From contig NC_060028.1 of NCBI RefSeq assembly GCF_021134715.1, forward strand, positions 8,345,482 to 8,409,481: a stretch of DNA of 64,000 bases, written 5' to 3'. Positions 50,176 through 62,300 of this stretch are shown in pieces. The notes beneath the pieces were generated by a model. The model worked only from the letters and a program-made list of their open reading frames with translations. It was not told the origin of the DNA and ran no database searches. The stretch comes from Daphnia pulex (taxonomy: Eukaryota; Arthropoda; Branchiopoda; Diplostraca; Daphniidae). The position numbers and the translations under genes were made by a program. Numbering within the stretch: position 1 is the first letter of the stretch; every line of letters starts with the position of its first letter.

Positions 50176-50830
50176 TAATTAACAAGTGCATGTTTCTATT
50201 TTCTCCTGCTGCTGATAATTGCATGATGTGAGAAAATATTTCTGAGTGCTATGTAAACTTACAATATTGATCTTGCAAAATACAACAAAAAAATTCAAAC
50301 TCGTGTTTTAACATTTCAATAATATTCAAACTTTTCATTTTATAAATTTTTTTCTATCATTAAAATTCTAAGTTCAAGTCCAACAAACAAATATTATATT
50401 TACAAATATTTTTCTAAAAATACAAAGTCCACCACCTATTTTTTTTTTGCTAAGTCCAGACTTTTGTTTTTGAAAAAAAATTTTAAAAATCCCCCCTACA
50501 CAAAATTTAAAAAAAAATTTTCGCGAAAAATTTTATACAAATTGTTTATTGCAACAAAATTTATTTTATTTTATTCGAATATTTTATTGCATACAAAAAT
50601 TTTTTTTGAAACATTTACATTATTTATTTTTCCTGTGGCCCCCAGGGGGGGGGGCCTGTCGCTTTCTCTACCGCGATAATAACATGATGCAAGTTATATG
50701 CAAGTTATTATTTGTTTGGCGCAGAAAGCTTGTTTTATCTAGCAGTTCTCGACTGTGTCAAACCTGATATTGATCAGGTTGCCTCAATCGTATACTGCAC
50801 AAGTAAAAACGCAGACGACATATGAATGAA
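50176..50830. other. AT-rich intergenic DNA
   Basis: This is very A/T-rich, with poly-A and poly-T runs and a G run near 50646-50654. No gene is seen. It follows the YT-repeat array. Confidence 0.6.
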
Positions 50831-50837
50831 ACAATTT

Positions 50838-50985
50838 CAAATCAGCAACTCACTGGCAGAGCAAAAAACACAAATGAGAACAGATTAAAATATTTCAAGT
50901 CAGCAAGACGGGATATCATTGGCAGAGCAAAAAACACAAATGAAAACAGTTAAAATTGTCCAAGTCAGCAACCAAGATATCTCTG
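50838..50985. repeat. Minisatellite, units of about 58-65 nt
   Basis: Two full and one partial units share AAGTCAGCAA, GGCAGAGCAAAAAACACAAA and an AACAG-TTAAAA ending. Unit boundaries are near 50839, 50897 and 50962. Confidence 0.8.
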
Positions 50986-51011
50986 CCACAGCTACTTCAG
51001 CAAAACACCAG

Positions 51012-51254
51012 CACAGCAACTTCTGGATAACACTGGAACCACATGCAGCATACAACGGGGCAATTTTTCTTGACAACACCTTTCACCATCTGGCTGCAAG
51101 AAGGTGACCACAGCGTAAAAAGAAGTGTGGTTGTTATACCTATTAAACAAAAAAAAATTACTGTTGGAAAACAACGAGATTAACAGCTATCAATTATACT
51201 TTTGCTGTAGCATGGGATGAGACATACACCTGGGAATAGGCCGCTAGACACAAG
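51012..51254 (+). repeat. 243 bp tandem duplication, unit 1
   Basis: The unit contains an exon-like part (CACAGCAACTTCTGGATAAC to GGCTGCAAGAAG), then a GTGACCACAG donor-like start, then TTTTGCTGTAG followed by CATGGGATGAGAC. This looks like a duplicated exon-intron-exon segment. No protein family is recognised. Confidence 0.75.
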
Positions 51255-51482
51255 CACAGCTACCTCTGGACAACATCGGAATCACATGCTGCATACAACA
51301 GAGAAATTTGTCTCCACCACACCCTTCACCACCTGGCCGCAAGAAGGTAACCACAGCATAAAAGAAATGTGGTTGTTATACCTATTTAACAAACAAAAAT
51401 TACTGTTGGAAAACACGAGATTAACAACTATTAATTATACTTTTGCTGTAGCATGGGATGAGACGTTCGCCTGGGAACAGGT
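51255..51482 (+). repeat. 243 bp tandem duplication, unit 2
   Basis: This is the second copy, with CACAGCTACCTCTGGACAAC, CCGCAAGAAG then GTAACCACAG, and TTTTGCTGTAG then CATGGGATGAGAC. The donor-like and acceptor-like ends are kept in both copies. If spliced, the exon would run into a short frame ending near 51570. Confidence 0.75.
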
Positions 51483-51570
51483 AGTCGCAGTCACGAGGCC
51501 AACACGAGGCACGACATTTCGGGCAAAATGTATAGGACACAAGTTCAGCAAAGTGGTTTTTACTTGCTAA

Positions 51571-54500
51571 ATCACCTGTAAACTTACACATTCATATTTT
51601 ACATTCAATAACCATCAGAAATTTGCCAAAAAATACCTTTACATTTCCATATTGAGAAACGTCACGACCGACAAGACAACCCATCTCGGCTGCATATTGA
51701 AACAAAATGGCCAAATTTTTTCCCTCAAGACACTCGCGCTCCCTGGTGGACTGGTGGTGAACATCATTTTAGCCACCTAGTGACAGCCATTAGATTCCTG
51801 TTCAAATGAATGAACGGAACGGCTTAGCTGGATTGCTTGCTAAACAGCAGCTCAACTGGAATTCGTCGCGCCTTTCACTAGCTGGCACGAAATAAAGTGA
51901 GGATGAAAACTAGATTACTCCAGCAGCTTTCCCTATGACACAACATACAAATGATTTAGTTAGCTATTTCAGACTTTCGTTAATTTTTTCAACATAAAAA
52001 TCGATAATATTAACAGAAAGTATATGGGGTCAAGACAAAAAAATAAAACTTACAATTTTCTGAAGAAGAATAATTTTACTGCCTGTGGATGTAAGGTAGC
52101 AGCAACGGTTATCTGTGTTTGAGTTAAGACTTAAGAGTTTGGTAATTTCTGGTACGCAACGAAATAATATTAATAAAAACCGGAAGGTGGCAAAACTATT
52201 TGAAAAAGCCTTCGACAATGACGGACGATGGACTCGCTCTGCTGCCCTCAGCTACAGCTACACTAAGGCCTGTGATACTTCCGCTCCAAGGTAAACGAAA
52301 AGAATATGAGGCCAACCTTTTCAAGTGCTGTTCCTTGGTGATCGACATCGACCGAGCACTCGCTATCGACATCGACCGAGCACTCGCTGCCATGTTTGAT
52401 GAGATGCCTGGAGATTACCGTAGTCAAATCACAGCAAACACGACTGCAACAACCAGCACGGACTTGTCCCTCTCAGCAGCTTCTATACCGCTGAAGTTGT
52501 TGACTTGAAGCTTTCTTGCACCGCAGATGGTTCACGACGCAGAAAAATGAGTCCAAGATTCAGCGAATGCGTTGATGAGACGAGAACGCCGTTCTACAGA
52601 GAATTCGATATGAGAAAGGTGAATAAAAAAACCTTATTTAGAGAAAAAGAAACACATGTACATTAATACAAATATAGAAAACTTTGCTTCATAGTATTTT
52701 CAATCCAATCTGAAATAACATCAAAACTACCAACGCTTTAGCGTCGGGGGAAGGATTTGTTTTGCTTTCAGTGCATAATTCATGCTTTCAAATATAACAA
52801 CAACAAAGCAACTGGTAGTTATCATAGAAATTGAAACCGTCGCCCTTGTACCGGAAACATTTGGTAGATATGTTTACAATAAAGGCAAATACTTCAACTT
52901 GTATAGAATTCGGAAAATAATGGAACCAGAATGCAGCTATACTCTTATCGTCCAGATTGCAGTTGAAAAAAATTAACGCAACAACATCAGCAAATAATTG
53001 AATCTAAATTCAATGCTATCTTACTTTCCTACTGCGCAACGTGTTAATACAAATAAGTTGTTTGATATTACAAATGCAAACACATAAAACTTAAATTCAA
53101 TCCATTTTCTATTGGAGCTTTCTTACACTTTTCTTAAGTTGAAAAATGTCTTAGAACCAGCTAACGCCCATTCCTTTTAGTTCTTCTTTCCCCAACTCAT
53201 TCAGTTGATGACTAAAAATGAATCAATCGAAAATCATAGTCGGCACATTTTAATTGTAACTGGGGTAGTTTCTTTGAAAAAAAAAACACTTCAACGCTGA
53301 TTCATTAAGAAACCAGGGAATGCAAAGAACCCTGGAAGAATCAAAAACTCTAATTATTATTACTAAAATTAATGGAATGGAATGGAATTAACGGAAATTA
53401 AACATCGACCCTAAATTATGAAGTAGCTAGGCAAGTCTGAATAGAGTCACATCCGCTTACTTAAACAGCTTTTGGAAATAGAAACACTTAACAACAATTA
53501 TAAGGTTTATAGTTTAAGTGAGAAATGAATATCAGTTACAGATGATTGCAAACTTTATTTCCACGAGAAAGTAGACGGTCCCAGCTAGAACGTATCCTCC
53601 AGAGACAAAACTGAGAAGCGCGCTAATTCCTTAATTAACATTTCATAAACTAATCTATTCGGGAATATGCTAGTAGATTGATGATTACGTGTAGCCTTTC
53701 TGTATGCCGTATAAAAAGTCTGTAAAAACGTTGCTCGTCATCGATCGAACTCTGCCCTTTGATTACAAAGTGGATTCATCCTAAGCCAGAAATAATAAAT
53801 AACCTTGCGTTTAAATCATTTATACAAAAAAGTTGGTGCAATCTATTGGTATTTTCTTAAAAAAACTAGTTTTCTTGTAATAGAACAAAAGTTAGAAATG
53901 TCAAATGTGCCGCACGCACTGAATCTCATTATTTTGTTACCATTCGCAATGCTGCACAAGGAGGACGAAGTTTTACTCTTATACAACAGTTTGGGATACG
54001 TGGTAACATCACTCGAAAGCATCTCTTTTTCTAAAAAAAACACAACTTGCCATTTCAGTCATGCAACGAATATCTGCTCATGACGAGATATCAGCTTAAC
54101 TATGAAATAACACTTTGAAATGGAGCCTACGTACTACGTGTTATGGCGAGAATGATCCACTTTACCAACTTTGCCCCATAAGATATTACGAAATCAATAG
54201 CACGCTACACTGAATCCGGCAACGGCCTCGAACTAACAGTGTTCAACGCAAGAAGTACTTTATACGCGTGTTCCCGCTGTATTTGAATTGGAATGCAATC
54301 TTTTAATGGAACCTCAATTCTGTTTCAAGGAATCAAGGTACGTATTGTACTTGGCATTCGTAGACGGATATTGAGCACGTCACCCGGTTTGTTCAAAAAG
54401 TCAAACCTGTCAAGTGGAAGAAGCTTGGGAAGCCTCAATCGCTTGCACTAACAATCTGTTCCATCGATCTTGCATAAGTCGCGCAAATTTCGGAGAGTTA

Positions 54501-56100
54501 TTCCACTTTCCCAAAGGTGAACTTGAAGAATAAAAAATAAGAGAGTCACATGGTCAAGTGGACGTCCATGCACTTATAGGACGTGAGTCGAGGCAATTTG
54601 ATTGTTCCGCGAATTATTGCGGCCGATAAAATCGTTCAAATTCTACCCTTGTTTTCTTTTTCAACAATAGAGATGTGCACCTCAAGTACCACAACGACGG
54701 TCTAGCACTTTCCATTGCTCATCCAAGGACGGAGCCATTGAGTCCATTTGGGAATAATTAATTTTAAACGATTAATCACGAAACAAAAAAGGTTACTTGT
54801 GCGTCAAGGGGACAGAGGAATCAAATCAAATCGTTCTTAGTCGGCTTCCCTTAAAGAGTGTAGGCCAATTGGAGAATTTTCATAAAGCCCGTGATTAAGA
54901 CGTTGATATAAAACGATAATGTTGCTTTCGTGGAAGAAGCGGAATTATGGCAGCGTAATATTGATGCTCATAGATACTACTAGGGTGCCCCCTTCAATCA
55001 TCTTCCAGTTTCTAATAAATCTCAAATTCTCTGGCGTCAGTGCCTTGAATAATCAACGGCATTTGGATCGCAGAGCGGGGGCGTGCAGAGCCCTGTGTCT
55101 GCTTGTGCGACTTTAGCTTTTAAGCAGATCTTACGCATCTCAAAACCATTCCGCAAATTTGGGTGACACGAAAAGGGATTCGCCCTTCCACGCACCCTAG
55201 TACAAAGTTATTGTCCAAAACTATTTGTGGTGCAGGCGTCGCAGCACATTCGACCAACCAATCGAAATATCTGACACGCACTTAATGAAATTTAACTAAT
55301 ACGGTACAAATTGAAGGCTGCAAATAACTTGCCAAGTCATTAAAAAAAAAAAGTGTGCATTTGTAAATTTAAAATGTCCTAATGACCGATCCGAATGCCG
55401 TGCTCGCGAGTTCTTTTATGCAACACAGACAAAAGTACCGCGGGAGCTCGTTAACGGATCGCCTCATCAATTTCTTCGAAAGTTCAATGAGAACCTGCAA
55501 ACTCGAATCACAAGTCCTGCGGTGCCTATACAGATAATACGACGTCTTGTCTCATTCAACATCAATTTCCCTAGGATGCCATAGAGAACACCAATGTATG
55601 CCTACAATGACACCTACACACATATCTGACAGCGACTCGTGCGGAACGAAGAAGCTCAAGTCGAGTACTTTTTCCCGAATTTTACTGTGAATTATTTAAG
55701 CGGAGCTTTCCGTGTGTCAGGGAACATGAAAACTCTTCTCGCCGAGCATAAATAGCCAAAAAAGTAGACATTGCATACAGTACATCAGCACATAAAAGGA
55801 TCACATTTCTGGGGAACGTCCAAATCAAAGCCGAGAGATCAAACTCTGCTGCGCAAGAGAGAAAACATGGAAATGTCGTCAATGTTATATGGATGTTTAA
55901 TAGGGTTGTATCATTTACGAGCCGGATGTGGCAAACGGCTTACTTGCAAGTGTACGACGACAATTCCGCGCAATCCGGAAGCAAACTGATCTGTCTGTCG
56001 GGAATGACACGTGACGAGTTGATAGTGGGGTGCGAACCCCAAAACGGAAGAGACGGAGGTGGTGCCCTGATTGGATCCCAATTCTCTTTTAGACACAAGA
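51571..56100. other. Intergenic, no recognisable gene
   Basis: No frame resembles a known family. A short ORF at 52200-52508 contains a tandem 21-nt duplication (GACATCGACCGAGCACTCGC). Between about 53.8 and 55.7 kb base use is less AT-biased and short protein-like frames appear. One is near 54672-54762 and reads VHLKYHNDGLALSIAHPRTE before a stop. This suggests decayed coding sequence of unknown origin. Confidence 0.45.
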
Positions 56101-58966
56101 CTGCTGACTTTGATTGACGTCAACTAAGTAGCTTCCACGTCATTTCTTTTTCTTCTTCTTCTGGAAATGGCTCATGACTGCGTGCAGCAACGACACCAGG
56201 AACACGACGCGAAACTGCCAACGATAAAAGCGACCACCCGTAAAATGTGCTCAAACTGTTTGGGATTTGTAAACCCCAACGATTCAGCCATATTATTACG
56301 CACGTCTATTTGTGGCCGTTTAAGTTGCGGCTTGGTGAATGGGCTCATCAAACTACAAAAGCTGTTTGCCTGCCTATAGGATAATTCGGGGCGGCCTAAC
56401 AAACGACTCTCGCCGCCGTAAAGTAGATGGCTCTGCGCATTCATCTGTTCCTTGTTTCTTGCCATTCGAAAATTCGAGATACTGTTGAAAAAACCAAAAC
56501 GCTTTTCGGGAAATTGTTTCCCCACGCTCGTCGTCGCCATGTTACGCGTTTTTGTGTGTGCATGACTTGCGCCCTACGTTGATAGCATTACTACGGTACA
56601 TATCCATAACGTTTCCTGTCGATGCTGTTTGGCTCTCCCATTTTTTTCCCCTTTCTCCAGCGATTCTTGACTGTGGAAAATCGCATTTTCTTTTGCCATT
56701 GAAGTCAAACAGTTCTACAGCATTAGGCCGCGCTCGGCTGAGCATTGCAACATTCGATTATTTCCAAACTTGAAATGCATTTCATACAGGCTATACAGGC
56801 GGTTACGTGTGCTGCTGCACTCTCTCTCTCTTGATGATAGACCAAGCGTATAATTTCCTTATCTTGCCGGAAGCAAAAGGTTAGATAGCGCAGCAGCCTG
56901 TGTAGTTGTTGTAGCAGCACAAAAGAACTTAAACTCGCCAGAGAATACAGTATCTTTGATACAACCATCAACTTGATAATAATAATAATAAAGAAGCTTC
57001 CAGCTCTATTTTTATTGCTCCATTTACTTTTGCCTAGTAACGAAACTTTTGTGCTAGTCAGGAGAAAAAAGAAAGAAAAAGCAAATAGGAATTAATTGCC
57101 TTCTGTCGACGACGTACGTCATTCAAACAGCAGAATAAAGGTACCGCGATTATACCACGTAGACGATTACGACTTCCGAGATTTCCCACTGATTTGAAAA
57201 AGGTGAGCGTTTATAAAAGGAAATGCCCAGGAAAAAAATGTATCGACAAGAATTGTTTTAATGAGATATTCAGGAAAAATTCCCTTAAGAAAAATACGGA
57301 GAAGAGTCGACTATTGGCAGCAATTGAGTTCGTTTTCTTTTTTTTTTTGTGTTGGTTGTGTTGTCGCCCCCCCATTCAATATGCCAATAATGTCAGTTAT
57401 AAATAAACTTTTGCCATTGGATTGACACAGGAAAAGGGGTTTGATGTTTGTAGGTCTATAGAAATTCTGGGCTTTTTGACAAGAGCTTCATCATCATTTA
57501 GAGGAGGAGATGAAAAGAAAAAGAAAAATCGGCAAAGTTCGAACGGTTGCCATCGAGTTTGTGTGTATAGAAATGATGATGAATAGTCTGGGGACGAGAG
57601 CTGAGCAAAGAGAAAGAGAGAAATTACTGGTGGGCCTGCCTGCAACTCCAGGATAGTCGGATGTTTGCGAACTCTTTTGCCAGTGCACACACAGTTAGAG
57701 AAGAGTCGCTGCTGCTGCTGTACAATCAGTTATAGAGCATCGCATGCTGAGTGAAATGATGGATGATTTTCCCCCAAATATGGAATAGACTCTGGGAGCA
57801 GCAGTCTATGTTTGCCCGTCCATACAACGCCGAGCTGCTGCTGGGCTCAGCAGCGAGTTGCATTCCACTGGGCGGGTTGTTGATGATGGATGCGCACAGC
57901 CGCCGCCGCCGCATCAAAAGAGCGAAAAGAAACGAACGATCGAGAGATGAGACGACGAGGCTTGAATCGCCAACGAACCCGAAACGACATCAAGAAATTG
58001 GACAAGGACTTACGGAATGCGAATTCCAACCCACGGGGGCAAAATATAGAGTGGCACGGGGTGCAACCACACACAACAACAACAACATGAAGCCAAGATG
58101 CTGGTCATTGGCTTCTTCTCAAGAGCCTTGATAAGAGCCAGTTTGAAATCGTCGTATACATTAAAGAGCTAATGAAAAAAGCCGACTGTCCGTCGCTATA
58201 TTCTTTTGTTCTGCCGGCCAACAACAAAAGGAGTCGGTTCGGCAGTTTTTGGCTATTCCTCAACCGTCGTCATTGACATAATAGTCGAGCGGAGAGGCTC
58301 GTATATTACAGATATTGAGGGCAGCAGCTAAAGAAAGAGCCACCACATAAACGCTGGGCTGCCTGGCCCTGTCTGTCTGTCCGTCCTCCTCCTGCTATTT
58401 ATTCGGCGACCTTTTTTTCTTCTTCTTCTCCCTATAGCGCCAAATCATCGAATTGGAACAATATAACATCATTCACCGACTGGCCATCCCGTGAGTGCAA
58501 CTGCCATATACAAGCGCTCACTCTGGCCGTCTCCCTGCCCGCAAAGCACATGGCCAATCTCCCGTTTGAAAAGGGTTTTCTCCCCATCGCCCTGCCCAGC
58601 CCTGCTGAATTGGCAGCCATCGATCTGCCAACTCGACTCAACCAAGCGATGCTGTTACGGCGTGTGTGTGTTTTATTTCCACGCCGGCTGGCTTAAACCA
58701 AGTCCACCATTCCGGTTAAAAGACTTGCTGGAAGAGAGAAAGAAAGAAGAAAAGGAGTTTCTCGTGCTGTCGATCGATCGCCGTCGCTTTTTCTTTTCTC
58801 CCGTACAAAATAAAGGCAACGATTAGCCATTTCCACTCGTCTTCCGCACACGATATAACCGCAGTAGTAGTCGAGGCCAGCGAAACACACACACACACAC
58901 AGAGGAGAGAAAAAGAAAGGGGCAATCAACGCGTCCGACGAATTAACAATGAATTCCAAGCCTATA

Positions 58967-59006
58967 TAGCCTAGCCTAGCCTAGTCTGGCCTGGCTTGGC
59001 TTGGCC
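58967..59006. repeat. (TAGCC)n-type pentamer tract
   Basis: Degenerating TAGCC/TGGCC/TGGCT pentamers run in tandem for about 40 nt, read directly. The unit is unlike the arthropod telomere repeat TTAGG. Confidence 0.8.
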
Positions 59007-59308
59007 GCTCTATCGCCCCAGCTATTTATAGTTTGCCCAATTAGTTCCAACGCCAGCCCCAATTTCCAGCATTTATTCCTCGCAGCAATGTTCTTTCAGT
59101 TGGCCGCTCCTACTCTACGCCATCAACTTTTGGTTCCTTTTTTTTCCGCTTTACAACATCACCACGGCTCAGCCCAAAAAAAAGAAAAAGAAAATTAAAC
59201 TTTCCCCATTTCAATTAAAACGCAAGTTACCGAGAATCGAGCCCCAAAACTATCGAAAGCCTCCTCCCAACGTCTTCAACTTCCGAAAAACGGGAATAAT
59301 TGAGAGAA

Positions 59309-59322
59309 CCCCCCCCCCCCCC
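59309..59322. repeat. Poly-C run
   Basis: About 14 consecutive C residues. Homopolymers of this length are prone to sequencing length error. Confidence 0.9.
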
Positions 59323-62300
59323 TAGCGGATGTTTTCTTACTTCCGGCCTGTGCGACAGTTTATAGGCTTCCGGGAAAGTGAAATTTGAGTGCGCCATCCC
59401 GTCGTCGAAATAATTCCTAACGCAATTCATCGAATATTTGGGCGACATCACGTGGACCATTAGGTGAGCAAAAGAGTCGACAATAATCGGCTTGATGATT
59501 CATGCACGATTCACGTGCTGCAGACACGTGTGTGTGTGTGCAGCGCGTCGTGCAGCTGCACTCTGTTTGTCAATTATTCACCGGCTGATTTGACCAGACT
59601 GGGAGCTAGCGGAGCTCCTTATGAAAACCAAACTGACGCTGCCGGCTGTTCATTTGCATCGCCTTGCCGTTTCAAATGAAAATGTAACGAGAGCAAGTGA
59701 ATCAATTTAGAATTTACATGAGTGAAATCGTCTCTCTCACCGTTTCGATTTCCCTTTTTTGTTTTATTTTTGTTGCTGCTGGCGAAGAAAGAGAAGAGGA
59801 GGAAATGCTTTTCCCTGCGCAACACTCGACGACGACATCTGCCCGGCTCGAACAATACACTTGTCAGCCTCCTACCCGCACACACACACACCCAACGCAC
59901 ATCACAACTGTCTCCGGGCAACAACATGTAGACGACGACTACAATAACGAGAACGCCTTGGCCAAAAGAAGAAGAAGAAGAAGAAGACGATTCCGGCTTC
60001 GTGAATTATTCACGACGACTGTATGGGGTTGGGTGGGGGGGTTATATAGAGGAGCCAGGCCCTGGTACTATATATCCATATCTTGGCTTTTCTTCCTGCC
60101 TTCTTGCTGGTTTTTGCATCGGCGATGATGGCCCCAGCCCGGCTGTAATCGAATCATCTAGTCGAGTCTTCATCGGCGAGACGCGCAGAAAAAATACGAA
60201 ATGAATCGTCATTGCTCTCGGCTCGACTTGTATGTAAATATTACACGAAATTCATGCAAGGTCCATTGGCGGGAGCGAATCCCCCCACCCCCACCAGCAG
60301 GCGATGGGCGTCGGTGCAGCGCTGCGCAATTGAGCGGAAAGCGGAAGCGCTAGACGGCGATGCCGAGTGAAAAACGGCGGTAAATATAAACGCATCAGCC
60401 ATAACTAATGACAAAGAGAACGATAAATTGTTGAAGAAAAGACTGGGGGCCAGCGAGAGAGAGAGAAAATGGCGAATCAATTGAAGAGCGGCTCGTGCTG
60501 CACGACTTTTTGAATTATATCTATCGGCGCCAGAAAGTCCAAGAGAGAGACGGTCATTATCCAGGCCACTAAGATATTTAAGATGGCGGCACACGGCCCA
60601 CTTGGAATCTACGAAAAGGAATAAGCGGCCAAAGAAAAATTCTTTCGAGATTGTAATTCTCAGTTGGCCGGCGGCAGTGGGCCCGGCCGTCGTGACGCAC
60701 GACACACTGTTGTTCCGCATTTCTATTCCATTTCTATTCTATTGCATCTGCTCTTGTTGTTGCAAACTGCTGCAACGGGCTCTGCTTCTCCGACGCTGTT
60801 TGCATCAATGCACGGCGATAAAATATTTCTTGGCTCTCCTGTCGGACGGGCGGGCTCTCTTTTACAACGGCAGAGTCACAATGTAAACGAGTTCCTGGTA
60901 GACGGACGCTGACGAGAAAACGCCAAAGTATTTTGCGAGCGTCTACCATCCGCAGGAAGGAGAAAATAGAGCGGATGAGAAAGGGACGGGCGGGACTTCA
61001 ACTGTCACTCTGCTGATGTGATGCAAGAAGTTCGCAGAAATCCCATTTCCACGATTCCCCGCTGCTCCTTGTGTGTACACACCGGGGCTATAATGGAGGT
61101 TTAATGAGCGGAGCGCGTATACACAAACCCCACCCACCTACCCATCCATCCACCCATCCATCGAGTTGTTAGACACCACCAGAGACGACGCAGCGACTGG
61201 AGCGACGCTTTAAGTGAAGACAAACTACAAGACAAGAGAGGTAAACTTAAATAAGAAAACGGACAGCATCAGTTTCAAGTTGTTGTATGCAGTCACGCCA
61301 ACAGAGAAATGTTTTTCTCGCAAAAATATCTAAAAGAAAGATGCAACAGCAGCAGCAGGGAGAAATAGATCTCTTTCGGTTCTTTCTCTTTTTCTCCATT
61401 TGAAGAAAATCATCTTCAAAAGCTCCAGGACGGCTCTGCTCGCACGACTCGTTAATGAAAGATGAGAGGAAACGGAAAGAAGAAGAAGAAGTCGCTGCTC
61501 TAGAGTCGGTCTCTGTCTCAGTTCGTTATACGGCAGCAGCAGCAGCTCTTTGCCGTTTCCTTCCCACTCGCTAGTCTCTAACGGTTTATTTATGAGCCCG
61601 AGAGAGGAGGGACGGGAGGACGTCTCTCGCATGCAGAAATGCTAGCGCAACTTGCAATTGAATTTTTTCGTTTCTTTTTCCTCCTCCGCCGGAATAAATG
61701 GGTCGAGGAGAGGAGTAAAAAAAAATAAAATAAACCGACGCGAATCGAAAAGCAAAGATATAAGACTCTTCTTTTCATGTGTGCGCACAGCCCAGCAGGA
61801 AAGTCCGTGGAAATCTCTTTGATGCCGCGGTACACCAGCAAATGTACAGAAGAGGAGAGAAAAAGTAACAGAAATTAGTACAAGACTACGGGGAATTTCG
61901 TGCCCATGCAAATGTTGCGCGCGAGTATTACACTTCGTCCCATACGCCATTTCCAATGGCCAGGCAGCTAGGAGAAAAAACATCAAATGCATCGGTCGTC
62001 GAGGTAACGCCAAAATAAGAGGGCAAGATTTTAACAGCAGCAGCAGAGGCGTACTTCCGTGTAAATGAATCAAGCCAATCTAATCCCGATTCTCGAGACC
62101 CAACCCGGTTGTATAATTTTCAAAAAAGGGCTCAGACTCCAATATGCTGCTATATACTACACGTCCAAAGTGAATCAGTCGGCACTCTGCATTCGAGGAA
62201 AAGCTTCTACGAAGACGACGACGACTTGAAATATTCCTAATAGCAGCTGCTCGGAGATGGGCACGATTCATTTTCTAAATAATATGCACCTCATTATGTA

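Noticed and set aside
50646..50654. G run inside AT-rich DNA
   Set aside because: Too short to mean more than a homopolymer; possible sequencing length error.
52200..52508. 102-codon ORF
   Set aside because: Unrecognised, with a 21-nt internal duplication; no splice or promoter context, so not called as a gene.
61190..61245. Possible non-coding first exon with donor CAAGAGAG|GTAAAC
   Set aside because: Only a single donor-like match; no matching acceptor, coding exon or clear promoter in the window.
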